From positions 1 through 55,123 of the forward strand of contig MGCS01000014.1 of assembly GCA_001790515.1 (NCBI GenBank): a DNA stretch of 55,123 bases, in the 5' to 3' direction. The stretch is from Candidatus Saccharibacteria bacterium RIFCSPHIGHO2_12_FULL_44_22. GTDB lineage: Bacteria; Patescibacteriota; Saccharimonadia; Saccharimonadales; Saccharimonadaceae. This document shows positions 1 through 8,277 of this stretch, in pieces. Each line of letters starts with the position of its first letter. Positions within the stretch are counted from its first letter, which is position 1. The position numbers and the translations under genes were made by a program. The notes under the pieces are model-generated. The model saw nothing but the letters and a program-made list of their open reading frames with translations, ran no database searches and had not been told where the DNA came from.

Positions 1-1
1 C

Positions 2-307
2 GGTGGTATTGACGAGGGTGAAGAGCCAAAGATAGCGGCAGTACGAGAACTACTTGAAGAAACTGGATATCAGGCTAGCGAAGCAACCTTTGTTACGTCT
101 GTTATGAAAGACGCATATTCAACAATGAACTGCGAAGTCTTTGTTGCTACCGGTTGTCATAAAGTTTCTGAACCTCAGAATACCGAAACGGAAACTACAG
201 AGGTTGTCTTGTTATCCATCGATGATTTCCGTAATCATCTACGAACAGGCCAGCTATCGGATACGGCCGCAGGCTACCTTGCGCTCGATTCTTTGAAACT
301 ACTATAG
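2..307 (+). CDS. Nudix hydrolase, 5' end outside window
   Basis: The frame is open from base 2 with no start in view, so only the last 101 residues are present. The first 23 visible residues form a complete Nudix box, G-x5-E-x7-RE-L-x-EE-x-G-Y, the metal-binding loop-helix-loop that hydrolyses nucleoside diphosphates linked to another group. Nudix proteins usually run 130-180 residues, so a few dozen N-terminal residues lie upstream. The substrate cannot be read from this piece. An internal ATG at 104 lies beyond the Nudix box and is not the start. A separate complete Nudix protein lies at 46810-47211. Confidence 0.88.
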   Translation, partial: GGIDEGEEPKIAAVRELLEETGYQASEATFVTSVMKDAYSTMNCEVFVATGCHKVSEPQNTETETTEVVLLSIDDFRNHLRTGQLSDTAAGYLALDSLKLL

Positions 308-398
308 GTTGAACCTATGTCTCCTTGGTCTGCGTATTTGTGACGCTCTAAATAAAGATATTGCGAGCGGCTAAATAGATTTCTACCTCTGTTCTTGC

Positions 399-404
399 TA
401 TACT
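399..404 (+). promoter_or_regulatory. Extended -10 box for the RhuM-like gene
   Basis: TGC-TATACT, with the hexamer ending 8 bases before the ATG at 413. No Shine-Dalgarno sequence is present, so the mRNA should start at or next to the start codon (leaderless). Confidence 0.7.
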
Positions 405-412
405 AATGGCAT

Positions 413-1429
413 ATGGCTGATGACTTTACGGCAAAATCAGATTTCTTATTGTATACAAGCCCGGATGGTGACGTTAAGGTTGATGTGTTTTTTGAAGATG
501 AAACGGTATGGTTGACACAAAAGCGCATGGCCGAGCTGTTTGGTGTCGATGTCCGCACAGTGAACGACCATTTATTAAATATCTTTGAAATAAAAGAATT
601 GGATGCGGATCGAACTATCCGGAAAATCCGGATAGTTCAACATGAAGGTACCCGTAAAGTGGAGCGAGAAGTAAATTTTTACAATCTCGACGCTATCATA
701 TCAGTTGGCTATCGGGTGAATTCGCAGCAGGCAACACAATTTCGTATTTGGGCTACAAAAACACTGCGTAACTTTATTATTAAAGGCTTTGCACTAGATA
801 GTGATCGTTTAAAGAACGGGTCGCACTTCGGTAAAGACTACTTTGACGAACTGTTGGAGCAAATCCGTGAGATTCGCGCCAGTGAACGACGGTTTTATCA
901 AAAGGTTACCGATATTTATGCAACGGCGATTGACTATGATAGGAACGCACCTGTAACGCGAGACTTTTATGCTACTATGCAAAATAAACTCCATTGGGCG
1001 ATTCATGGCCAAACTGCCGCTGAGCTTATTGCGTCACGTGCTGATGCAAAAAAACCACACATGGGATTACAGACGTGGCGTGATTCTCCGAAAGGAAAGA
1101 TCCTTAAGTCGGATGTATCTGTGGGCAAGAACTACCTGGGCGATACACAGCTACAAGAATTGAACCGTGTTGTCACGATGTATTTGGACTACGCCGAAAA
1201 CCAGGCGCAGCGTCGGTTGCCGATGAAAATGGCCGACTGGGCGTCGAAGTTGGACGCATTTTTGCAGTTCAACGAATATGAAATCCTCAAAGATCCTGGC
1301 AAAGTGAGCATGGCAGCTGCCAAAAAGTTAGCAGAGAAAGAATTTGAAACATTTCGGGTGGCGCAAGATAAAGAATTTGAATCTGATTTTGATGAAGCGG
1401 TAAAGAATATTAAACCTACGGAGGGATAG
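413..1429 (+). CDS. RhuM family (Virulence_RhuM) protein
   Basis: This 338-residue protein matches the RhuM family by eye. The N-terminus has a KilA/ANT-like segment with WLTQKRMAELFGVDVRTVN, a helix-turn-helix-like stretch near residues 35-55. It is followed by the family's NFYNLDAIISVGYRVNS signature around residues 85-102 and a charged helical C-terminus. RhuM was named in a Salmonella pathogenicity island; its biochemical role is not established, and the family is common next to mobile elements and toxin-antitoxin-like loci. A DNA-binding role is inference. The start is set by the -10 box at 399-404. Length is typical for the family. It stands alone, with no partner gene close by. Confidence 0.85.
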   Translation: MADDFTAKSDFLLYTSPDGDVKVDVFFEDETVWLTQKRMAELFGVDVRTVNDHLLNIFEIKELDADRTIRKIRIVQHEGTRKVEREVNFYNLDAIISVGYRVNSQQATQFRIWATKTLRNFIIKGFALDSDRLKNGSHFGKDYFDELLEQIREIRASERRFYQKVTDIYATAIDYDRNAPVTRDFYATMQNKLHWAIHGQTAAELIASRADAKKPHMGLQTWRDSPKGKILKSDVSVGKNYLGDTQLQELNRVVTMYLDYAENQAQRRLPMKMADWASKLDAFLQFNEYEILKDPGKVSMAAAKKLAEKEFETFRVAQDKEFESDFDEAVKNIKPTEG

Positions 1430-1507
1430 TATCGATTAATGCGGTGATCGTATGCGCGCCGATATAGCCAGCATAGAATAGGTATAACCCTGGCATAGCA
1501 ATAATTT

Positions 1508-1529
1508 AGGTGTAATAATTATTACACCT
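1508..1529. promoter_or_regulatory. 22-bp perfect palindrome, possible operator
   Basis: Arms AGGTGTAATAA and its exact complement meet with no spacer. It lies 79 bases after the RhuM-like stop and 96 before the next ATG. The lack of a loop and of a T-tract argues for a dimeric repressor site rather than a terminator. The half-site AGGTGTAATAA recurs once, upstream of the helicase gene near 12415-12425. Confidence 0.5.
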
Positions 1530-1624
1530 CTATGGTAAAAGGCCTAACATATTCTGTTCAAGATACCGGCTATAGTAAAGGTACACCACGACGGCTCACT
1601 AATGAATAAAGAGGTGAGAACGCT

Positions 1625-1810
1625 ATGAAACAAATGAGTACCAGTGATCTACAAAATCGAATCGACACATTTATGGCAAGTAAGATGGAAGTATTTCCAG
1701 AACTACGACATCAGCCGGAAGTTATTATTGAAGAACCTGCCGAGCGACGATCCATTGCGCAGTGGCTTCGTGATTCTGTGACAATTTCTCGTTCTGCGCG
1801 ATTGTCGTAA
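1625..1810 (+). CDS. Small protein of unknown function
   Basis: This 61-residue protein is not recognised. It is hydrophilic, has no membrane segment, and ends in a basic, serine-rich tail. A good Shine-Dalgarno sequence, GAGGTGAG, lies about 6 bases before the ATG, which supports translation and differs from the leaderless genes around it. A second tiny frame with a GGGGG purine run in front follows 13 bases later at 1824-1910, so the two may form a short operon. The 22-bp palindrome at 1508-1529 is the obvious candidate control site upstream. It could be one half of a small regulatory or toxin-antitoxin pair, but no motif proves this. Confidence 0.55.
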   Translation: MKQMSTSDLQNRIDTFMASKMEVFPELRHQPEVIIEEPAERRSIAQWLRDSVTISRSARLS

Positions 1811-1823
1811 GGGGGTATAAATT

Positions 1824-1910
1824 ATGAGTAAGCAAACAAAACAATTGAATGCGTTTGAACGAAGCTATATCAAGTCAAATCGCACGATAACAATTAAACT
1901 TGAAGGTTAG
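1824..1910 (+). CDS. Tiny ORF, 28 residues, doubtful
   Basis: ATG at 1824 runs 28 codons to TAG at 1908-1910. A GGGGG run lies 8 bases upstream as a possible ribosome site, and the preceding small gene stops 13 bases earlier. The product is basic and polar with no recognisable domain. Its last codons overlap the stop codon of the convergent glycosyltransferase. It may be a real short partner of the 61-residue gene or chance. Confidence 0.33.
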   Translation: MSKQTKQLNAFERSYIKSNRTITIKLEG

Positions 1911-3034
1911 CGCGGAAGTTTATCACCAACGACCTTACGGATCTTGGTGATAAACAATGATGTGTCAAATCGCTTTGCCTTGCGCTGCAATGTCGCGGGC
2001 ATAAAGTCTATCGATTCAGCCTTTTGTACTGCGAGTGAGACGGAATCAACGGTTTGTTCGGTAAATAATACACCACTAACGCCATTATCAATGATATCGA
2101 CAGTACCGCCGCGCGCAAACCCAATCACGGGAGCACCAGCTGCCAGCGCCTCTACTTGGACAATGCCAAAATCTTCTTCTGCTGGAAAAATATACCCTTT
2201 TGCCGAGTTTAATGCTATTTCAACCGCCGTGTCTGACGCGTCGCCAAAACGATCAGTATGAAACTCGACTGTTGACCCCGCCATTTTTACTAACCGATCA
2301 TGTTCGCTACCATTACCAAAAACTTTTAATTTCACGCCTAGTCTTGTTGCTGCTGCGACAGCTAAATCGATACGTTTGTAGGGTACTTGCCTGCCTAGTG
2401 CGACGTAGTAATCGCCACGAACCTTTGCAGGGTCAAACCGACCAACATCGACCGGCGGGTGAATAATAGTCGATGGCTTGTCGTAGTATTGCCTAATACG
2501 CTTTTGAACTTCTGTGCTATTTGCAATAAACATATCGACACCTTGTGCGGCATCGTAGTCTGCTCTTTTTAATGGCGGTACGATAAATGGCATCGCAAGA
2601 CGAACGAGAATATTCAACTTTCCAAAACCAGGATCTTTTTTGTATTCGTTGTAATGTGACCAAAAATAGCGGATCGGCGTATGGCAATAGCAAATGTGAA
2701 CTTGGCCTGGTCGAGTTTTGCGGACTTGTTTGGCTTCGGCGCTGCTGCTGCTGAGGATGATGTCAAATTCAGAAAGATCGAGTTGTCGAAAAGCTCTGAC
2801 GCGTAGCATTGGGAGGAATTTGTGGACTCTTCGGAGTTTTTTGGGTAGGTTTTGGAGGTTCGTCGTGCGAATATCGGCACCCTTTAATGCTTCGGCAAGC
2901 TCTGGTTTTGGTTCGTAGACCGATGTATAAATAGGCGCATCAGGAAACGCCTCGTGCATTGCTAGAATTACGCGTTCTGCGCCGCCAAAATCAGTCAGCC
3001 AATCAACGACAATTGCGATTTTCGGAGGAGTCAT
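1907..3034 (-). CDS. GT4 family glycosyltransferase
   Basis: A 375-residue GT-B fold glycosyltransferase. The N-terminal Rossmann half has the family's glycine-rich acceptor loop, DFGGAERV, near residues 16-23. The C-terminal nucleotide-sugar half carries EEDFGIVQVE near residue 290, the E-x7-E motif of retaining GT4 enzymes, then GFARGGTVDII. It most resembles the mannosyltransferase-like WbaZ branch, so it probably adds a sugar to a lipid-linked glycan on the cytoplasmic face. Its ATG directly abuts the stop of the upstream sugar transferase (3035-4471), so the two are co-transcribed and probably translationally coupled. Donor and acceptor cannot be told. Confidence 0.9.
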   Translation of the reverse strand: MTPPKIAIVVDWLTDFGGAERVILAMHEAFPDAPIYTSVYEPKPELAEALKGADIRTTNLQNLPKKLRRVHKFLPMLRVRAFRQLDLSEFDIILSSSSAEAKQVRKTRPGQVHICYCHTPIRYFWSHYNEYKKDPGFGKLNILVRLAMPFIVPPLKRADYDAAQGVDMFIANSTEVQKRIRQYYDKPSTIIHPPVDVGRFDPAKVRGDYYVALGRQVPYKRIDLAVAAATRLGVKLKVFGNGSEHDRLVKMAGSTVEFHTDRFGDASDTAVEIALNSAKGYIFPAEEDFGIVQVEALAAGAPVIGFARGGTVDIIDNGVSGVLFTEQTVDSVSLAVQKAESIDFMPATLQRKAKRFDTSLFITKIRKVVGDKLPR

Positions 3035-4471
3035 TTATTTCGCTCCACGTTTACGCAGGACGACGCCGATAGTTTTGAAAAGGATCTTGATATCTAGCCA
3101 GAATGACCAGTTTTGCGCGTAGAATAATTCTAGTTCAATACGCTCTTCAAACGATAGGTTGCTGCGGCCAGATACCTGCCATAGCCCAGTCACGCCGGAT
3201 TTGACGCTATGAAGAAGCGCAGTACGGCTGCGAGAAAACTTGGCTTCTTGCGGCAAGATTGGTCGTGGTCCAACAAGGCTAAGGTCGCCACGAAAAACGT
3301 TAATCAACTGAGGTAGTTCGTCGAGTGAGGTTTGGCGAAGGAATTTCCCAAGCCTGGTAACGCGAGGATCGTTGACGACTTTGTGGTCACGTGTGTATTC
3401 AAGTGCTAAATCTTCACGACCCATTTCACGAAACTCTGCTGCGGCGTCCTGCTTGCCATACTTGGCGCCCATACTGCGAAACTTGATCAGGTTGACGGGT
3501 TTGCTGAATTGACTGAGCCGTTTACTGACGTAAAAGACCGGACCTGGATTGAAAATAAGTTGCAGAAGAATTAGCAACAAGAAAATAGGAGATAAAATGA
3601 TAATTGCGATGAACGATACGATTTGGTCAAAGATTGACTTTGCGATGGCTCCCCAACCAATCAGTGGGGTTTGACTGACTGATATCATTGGATATCCTAG
3701 GAACACATCGACAGTGTTTTTGCCCGCGTAAAACTCTGGGTCACCAGGAATAAAACTGTAGCTGATATGGTTTGTCTGAGCGGTGCCAAGCACTCGCTGG
3801 TTACGTTCCTCGTTGTCGTACAGGTCAGTCTGGATGATTGTTGTAATGTGCAATTCTTTGACTTGTTTCAATGCGGCTTCGACGGATGTAAAGTGTGTGA
3901 CATTGAGTCCCAGCGGTACAACACTAGACGGTCCAGCAATAGCAACGATCTTGTAGCCACTTTTTGCCGTGAACGATAAATTGTCGGCGATGTCTTTTGT
4001 TGCTGAGCTATTACCAACAACCAACACGCGCTTGATACCATATCCAAAGCGAAATAATATACTTCGAGTGAGTCTGAGAAGTTCGCGCTCAAAGACGATC
4101 ATAAAGAACGAAATACCGAATGAATAGACGGCAACAAGCCGAGCTGGAAAGATTGTTTTGTCGCTGGCATATTCCCAACCTATGACAATCAAAATACCAA
4201 TAAACGCACCAATGGCAACCTTGCCCCATTCGACCAGTCGTCGGTTATAGGTGCTGCTATGGTATAGGCCAAGCGTCGCAAAGATAAGAATCCAGAACGG
4301 AACGATAGTTAGAAATGCCAAGAAATATTCCCAGGCGTACACATTATCAAGTAGTGGACGGTCATCGTACTGTACCCGGAGAATGTACGCAAGAGAAAAT
4401 GCTGCGAGCAGCACAATCGTATCGGCAATGACAAGAACGAGGCTGTAAAACTTGGTGTTTTTAGTTGGCAT
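3035..4471 (-). CDS. Polyprenyl-phosphate sugar transferase (WbaP/WcaJ-like)
   Basis: This 478-residue membrane enzyme has the full three-part layout of the exopolysaccharide polyprenyl glycosylphosphotransferases: four N-terminal membrane helices (roughly residues 10-130), a CoA-binding-like Rossmann domain (about 150-260), then one membrane helix and the catalytic bacterial sugar transferase domain (about 285-478). Catalytic landmarks are KFRSM, SLDELPQLINVFRGDLSLVGPRP and SGVTGLWQVSGR. It should transfer a sugar-1-phosphate to undecaprenyl phosphate, starting assembly of a surface glycan. It heads a two-gene operon with the GT4 enzyme. Upstream on its strand a TGC-TATAAT box (4485-4490) forms a divergent promoter with the small membrane gene. 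Confidence 0.93.
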   Translation of the reverse strand: MPTKNTKFYSLVLVIADTIVLLAAFSLAYILRVQYDDRPLLDNVYAWEYFLAFLTIVPFWILIFATLGLYHSSTYNRRLVEWGKVAIGAFIGILIVIGWEYASDKTIFPARLVAVYSFGISFFMIVFERELLRLTRSILFRFGYGIKRVLVVGNSSATKDIADNLSFTAKSGYKIVAIAGPSSVVPLGLNVTHFTSVEAALKQVKELHITTIIQTDLYDNEERNQRVLGTAQTNHISYSFIPGDPEFYAGKNTVDVFLGYPMISVSQTPLIGWGAIAKSIFDQIVSFIAIIILSPIFLLLILLQLIFNPGPVFYVSKRLSQFSKPVNLIKFRSMGAKYGKQDAAAEFREMGREDLALEYTRDHKVVNDPRVTRLGKFLRQTSLDELPQLINVFRGDLSLVGPRPILPQEAKFSRSRTALLHSVKSGVTGLWQVSGRSNLSFEERIELELFYAQNWSFWLDIKILFKTIGVVLRKRGAK

Positions 4472-4484
4472 GGTTGTACTGGTT

Positions 4485-4538
4485 ATTATAGCACTGTTAC
4501 GAAGAGTATTTAACAGCGTAATGCGCTCATGGTATGAT
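4485..4538. promoter_or_regulatory. Divergent promoter pair
   Basis: On the minus strand an extended -10, TGC-TATAAT, occupies 4490-4485 and drives the sugar transferase gene, 13 bases before its ATG. On the plus strand TATGAT at 4533-4538 ends 6 bases before the ATG at 4545, giving a leaderless transcript of the small membrane protein. Confidence 0.65.
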
Positions 4539-4544
4539 AGATAT

Positions 4545-4712
4545 ATGAAATCGAAAAAACAAAAAACAAATCAGCTTACCGTAAAGCGACAATGGTTAAT
4601 TATTAGTGCATTGACGGTTGTATTATTCGGCTTTGCGACGACCGTCTACCTTCTTAACCGAGAGATGGGTGCGCAGACTGTTAAAGGCACGAGTTACATC
4701 GAAACAAACTAA
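4545..4712 (+). CDS. Small single-pass membrane protein
   Basis: A 55-residue protein with a basic N-terminus rich in Lys and Gln, one hydrophobic segment (about residues 17-38) and a short polar tail. I place the start at 4545 rather than at the upstream ATG at 4452, because TATGAT at 4533-4538 sits the usual 6-9 bases before it and the longer version would overlap the divergent sugar transferase. Orientation by the positive-inside rule puts the tail outside the cell. No family is recognised. Placed between the two glycan genes and transcribed toward the O-antigen-ligase-like gene, it may be an accessory of glycan assembly, which is inference only. Confidence 0.6.
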   Translation: MKSKKQKTNQLTVKRQWLIISALTVVLFGFATTVYLLNREMGAQTVKGTSYIETN

Positions 4713-4732
4713 ATCATTACGTTTTCGTATAC

Positions 4733-4738
4733 TATAAT
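4733..4738 (+). promoter_or_regulatory. -10 box of the O-antigen-ligase-like gene
   Basis: TATAAT ending 8 bases before the ATG at 4747, with no Shine-Dalgarno sequence between them: a leaderless promoter. Confidence 0.7.
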
Positions 4739-4746
4739 TATATTAT

Positions 4747-6075
4747 ATGAACCTTCCACTTCTTGGTCGCATAATTATTGGGATTGAACTGCTGATCTTG
4801 GCGGCGGTCGTCGTGCATGCACCTATATCGGTCATGACAACAGTCTATATGCCCGATTATGAATTGGTCGGTAAGGTATGGAAAGAACTATTGATGGGCG
4901 TAGCGTTTGCACTGCTGATTGCGTATAGTACGCTGAAAAAGCAGTGGAAACGTCTCTTGAGTGATCGTATTATTCAAGTGTCGGCTGGGTATGCACTTCT
5001 GCACTTTTTACTGCTTGTCTGGGACTGGCAAGGTGCTGCAGCGGCTGGTGCGGGATTATTGATCGATCTTCGATACGTTTTGTATTTTATTCTTGTCTAT
5101 GCAAGTTTGACGTTACTTCCACACTATCGAGACGTGTTTATCAAGGTTGCTATCGGTGGAGCGGTAGTCGTACTTGGCTTTACACTGCTGCAATTTACGG
5201 TTTTGCCCTACGATGTTCTGAAGCATATCGGTTACAGCGATGCGACAATAAAACCGTATCTGACAGTAGATCTCAACTACGATTATATTCGTTTGAATGG
5301 CACGTTGCGCGGCCCAAATCCGCTTGGCGCCTATGCTGCTGTTTGTCTGGCACTGTGTTTGGCATATGTGTTGCATTATGGGCGATCAGTGTCACGTCGA
5401 ACAGGTGTTCTGGTTGGTTTTTTAACGACAACAAGTCTGATTGCGTTGTGGGCAAGCTATTCACGTAGTGCTGGAGCCGCAGCGATCTTGATGATTTTCA
5501 TCGTGGCAGCACTGCTGGGTCGTCGGTATATTACCCGTACTTGGTGGATTGCCGCCGCAGTGGTGATCTGTGCAGGGATTGGTGGGGTAATTGCGACTCA
5601 CGAGAGTGATTTTGTACAGAACGTGATTCGCCATAGTAATCCCGATGGTGGTAGTGCCCAGAAATCAGACGATGGCCATATTGATTCACTGGAAGACGGT
5701 ACTGACCGTGCTATTCGACAGCCGCTTGGTGGTGGCGTCGGTAGTACTGGTTCTGCCTCGCTTCAGGGTGATAACCCGCTAATTATCGAAAATCAATATT
5801 TGTATATCGCCCACGAAAGTGGCTGGCTTGGGGTTATCTTGTTTGCGGTACTGTTCTTCCTGGTCTATCGGCGACTATGGCAGCTTCGCAGGCAATGGTT
5901 TGCTGTGGGTGTTGCTGCAGGAGGGATCGGGCTGGCAGCGATTGGACTGCTGCAGCCTGTTTGGGCAGATGACACAATCAGTATTGTATGGTGGGGGCTG
6001 GCAGCGATTGCACTAACCGCCAGCACAACAGCGAACGCGGCAGCAAAGCGAAAGAAATCACATGCAAAAAAGTAA
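4747..6075 (+). CDS. O-antigen ligase / Wzy-like polytopic membrane protein
   Basis: A 442-residue protein with about ten to twelve membrane helices. A large external loop (about residues 285-345) is followed by further helices, the layout of the O-antigen ligase/polymerase superfamily (Wzy_C). The family's signature lies near residue 237, where ASYSRSAGA matches the Y-S-R-(S/G) motif before a helix. A glycine-rich loop, GGGVGSTG, sits near residues 328-335. Such proteins polymerise or transfer lipid-linked glycans on the outer face of the membrane, which fits the sugar transferase and GT4 enzyme next to it. The start follows a TATAAT box by 8 bases. The gene overlaps the next one by 14 bases. 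Confidence 0.85.
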   Translation: MNLPLLGRIIIGIELLILAAVVVHAPISVMTTVYMPDYELVGKVWKELLMGVAFALLIAYSTLKKQWKRLLSDRIIQVSAGYALLHFLLLVWDWQGAAAAGAGLLIDLRYVLYFILVYASLTLLPHYRDVFIKVAIGGAVVVLGFTLLQFTVLPYDVLKHIGYSDATIKPYLTVDLNYDYIRLNGTLRGPNPLGAYAAVCLALCLAYVLHYGRSVSRRTGVLVGFLTTTSLIALWASYSRSAGAAAILMIFIVAALLGRRYITRTWWIAAAVVICAGIGGVIATHESDFVQNVIRHSNPDGGSAQKSDDGHIDSLEDGTDRAIRQPLGGGVGSTGSASLQGDNPLIIENQYLYIAHESGWLGVILFAVLFFLVYRRLWQLRRQWFAVGVAAGGIGLAAIGLLQPVWADDTISIVWWGLAAIALTASTTANAAAKRKKSHAKK

Positions 6076-6472
6076 ATTACAGTCAAAAGAAGCTCGTGTT
6101 TCGAGAAAGCAGCAAGAACTGCTTGCTTTTATCATTTCGTTTATCAAAGGTAATAACTATGGACCAAGTTATCGGGAGATTATGCGAGCATTGGACTATA
6201 AATCTGTATCGACCGTAGCAGTGCATGTTGATAGTTTGACCACCAAAGGCTATATTCGAAAAACAGATAATTCAGCTCGCTCGATCGAAATTGTTCCTGC
6301 GAGTGAAACGAAGAATGAAACTAGCCAAGTCGCAAAACAAGCTGATGGGCATATGGAATGGTTGCGCGCGATGATTATGGCAAAAATGGATGACGAAACG
6401 CTGCCCGATAAAGACAAAGCAATCCTGAGTAGGTCGTTAGAGATTTTAGGCATCAAACAGTCAGGCGAGTAA
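6062..6472 (+). CDS. LexA N-terminal-type winged-helix regulator, no peptidase domain
   Basis: A 136-residue protein whose first 75 residues resemble the LexA DNA-binding domain: RKQQELLAFIISF, a P-S-Y-REIMRALDY recognition region, then VAVHVDSLTTKGYIRK. The rest is helical and acidic. The S24 peptidase half with its cleavage site and Ser/Lys dyad is absent, so it cannot self-cleave. It overlaps the O-antigen-ligase-like gene by 14 bases and is probably co-transcribed with it. A role in tuning surface glycan or wall genes is inferred from neighbourhood alone. A full-length LexA-like protein is encoded at 24991-25602. Confidence 0.78.
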   Translation: MQKSKLQSKEARVSRKQQELLAFIISFIKGNNYGPSYREIMRALDYKSVSTVAVHVDSLTTKGYIRKTDNSARSIEIVPASETKNETSQVAKQADGHMEWLRAMIMAKMDDETLPDKDKAILSRSLEILGIKQSGE

Positions 6473-6478
6473 GGGTGA

Positions 6479-6484
6479 TATAAT
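6479..6484 (+). promoter_or_regulatory. -10 box of the beta-lactamase-like gene
   Basis: TATAAT ending 7 bases before the ATG at 6492; leaderless arrangement. Confidence 0.7.
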
Positions 6485-6491
6485 AGATCCA

Positions 6492-8219
6492 ATGAAGCGC
6501 CTGCATACGCAAGGAATCATTGGGTGGGTACGCCAACACTGGCGGCGAGTTGCAATCTACGCTGGTGGCGGGAGTGTTGCTGCTGTACTTGTTATGCAAC
6601 TTGTCTTTCCGTATGATCGTTTGCCACTTTTTACAAAGATCGATGATCAGTCTGTCGGCGGATGGCGTCAAGTCGATGCAGTTCGTGTTTTGAATGAGCG
6701 CTACAAAAACCAAACAATTGGACTGTATTTTGGAGATGCTCAAAAGCCGTATCGGACACCACTTGCATCTGATATCGGGCTGGTGACTGACAACGCTGAG
6801 CGAGTGAAGTCTGCTGGATATCCAATTTGGCAGCGTTTTGTACCAACCTCGTTATTTTGGTCGGCGGCAACCCAAAAAGACGAGGCACCATCATATGTGC
6901 ATAATTCACAAAAAGTGAAAGACTATGTCGCCAAAGAGCTTGGTGGATCGTGTGATGTCGCACCGCAGAATGCCTCGTTGACTGTAAAAGACGAGGGGAT
7001 TGTCGTGGTGCCGGCGGTAGCTGGAGGAACATGCAATCCAGCGGATGTCGTTAAAGGTTTGACGACTGTATCGCCAAAGCTACCCGATCAGCATCGCGTG
7101 ACCGTACCGATGGTCAAACGATCGCCGGATATTTCGAATGAAGTCGCGGCGTCATTCGGTGATGCCGTTACCGAACGGATAGGTGAGACGTTGACGGTAA
7201 AAACCAATAGCGAGGCAGTCACAATTGCTAAGAAGCAATTATTATCTTGGCTGGATTTCACCGCAACAGACAAGACAATCACTGTGTCAGTCAACAAAGA
7301 TCGTGCGAATGAATTTTTTACCACTCAAGTGACGCCAAAAGTAGCGAAGCCAGCTGGTGTCAGCAAGGTTGCTACGATGGATTTCGTCGAGACATCGCGC
7401 GTGAATGGTGCAAATGGTCAGACATTAAACCTTCAGGCTACTCTTGACCAAGTTGCTGCATATTTGTCAGGCAGCGCCGATGCAATCACCGCTCAAATAA
7501 CACCTGTTGCTCCTCGTGTTGAATATAGTCGTTCATATAGTCCAACCGATACGGGATTGTCGGCATTACTGAAACAATATGCCGAATCGCATCCTGGAAC
7601 CTATGGTATTTCGTTGATCGAATTATCTGGTCAGCATCGTCGAGCGAGTTTTCAGGATACAAAACAATTTCGTACAGCTAGTACTTATAAATTATTTGTC
7701 GCATATAGTACATTGAAGCGCATCGAATCCGGTGCCTGGAAATGGTCAGACCAAATCAGTGGCGGCCGTGATCTGACGAAATGTTTTGATGACATGATCG
7801 TCAAATCAGACAATCCCTGTGGCGAGGCGTTGCTTTCAAAGATTGGCTACACGACAATCACCAATGAACTAAAGTCCATTGGTCTGACGGGTACGTCATT
7901 TACAGGAAGTGAACCATTGACGACAGCAGGCGATTTATCAACCTTGAATGCTAGCCTAGAATCAGGTCAGCTACTGTCTGCGGATAGTAAAAACCGCCTT
8001 GTTGGCGCTATGAAACGCAATGTATACCGACAGGGTATTCCTGCTGGTACGAGTCATACTGTTGCCAATAAAGTCGGCTTTCTTGACGCGTACTTGCATG
8101 ATGCGGCTATTATATATACACCATCTGGTTCCGCAGTGCTATCGATTATGACCAGCGGTAGCAGCTGGGCGACAATTGCCGATTTGACCAAGCAAATAGA
8201 GCAGCTACGAAGCCGATAG
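6492..8219 (+). CDS. Membrane-anchored class A beta-lactamase-like serine hydrolase
   Basis: A 575-residue protein. A short basic N-terminus and one membrane helix (about residues 16-36) are followed by two PG_binding_4/VanW-like repeats (about 40-340, with IDDQSVGGW near 54). The C-terminal half is a class A beta-lactamase / D-Ala-D-Ala peptidase fold. All three catalytic motifs are present: S397-T-Y-K400 (SxxK), S439-D-N441 (SDN) and K527-V-G (KTG-like). It should act outside the membrane on peptidoglycan peptides or beta-lactams. Such domain fusions with PG_binding_4 favour a wall-remodelling carboxypeptidase over antibiotic resistance, though activity is not proven. A diverged tandem copy follows at 8278. 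Confidence 0.88.
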   Translation: MKRLHTQGIIGWVRQHWRRVAIYAGGGSVAAVLVMQLVFPYDRLPLFTKIDDQSVGGWRQVDAVRVLNERYKNQTIGLYFGDAQKPYRTPLASDIGLVTDNAERVKSAGYPIWQRFVPTSLFWSAATQKDEAPSYVHNSQKVKDYVAKELGGSCDVAPQNASLTVKDEGIVVVPAVAGGTCNPADVVKGLTTVSPKLPDQHRVTVPMVKRSPDISNEVAASFGDAVTERIGETLTVKTNSEAVTIAKKQLLSWLDFTATDKTITVSVNKDRANEFFTTQVTPKVAKPAGVSKVATMDFVETSRVNGANGQTLNLQATLDQVAAYLSGSADAITAQITPVAPRVEYSRSYSPTDTGLSALLKQYAESHPGTYGISLIELSGQHRRASFQDTKQFRTASTYKLFVAYSTLKRIESGAWKWSDQISGGRDLTKCFDDMIVKSDNPCGEALLSKIGYTTITNELKSIGLTGTSFTGSEPLTTAGDLSTLNASLESGQLLSADSKNRLVGAMKRNVYRQGIPAGTSHTVANKVGFLDAYLHDAAIIYTPSGSAVLSIMTSGSSWATIADLTKQIEQLRSR

Positions 8220-8277
8220 ATCGTGTCGCAAAAGAGTGACAAAAGCATAAGCAGCGTGTACTATAAAAACAACGACT

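Noticed and set aside
4452-4544. Upstream start for the small membrane gene at 4545
   Set aside because: It would overlap the divergent sugar transferase and place the TATGAT promoter inside the gene.
6492-8219. Acquired antibiotic-resistance beta-lactamase
   Set aside because: The PG_binding_4-like repeats, membrane anchor and a tandem pseudoenzyme in a wall-gene setting point to peptidoglycan work; resistance cannot be claimed from sequence.
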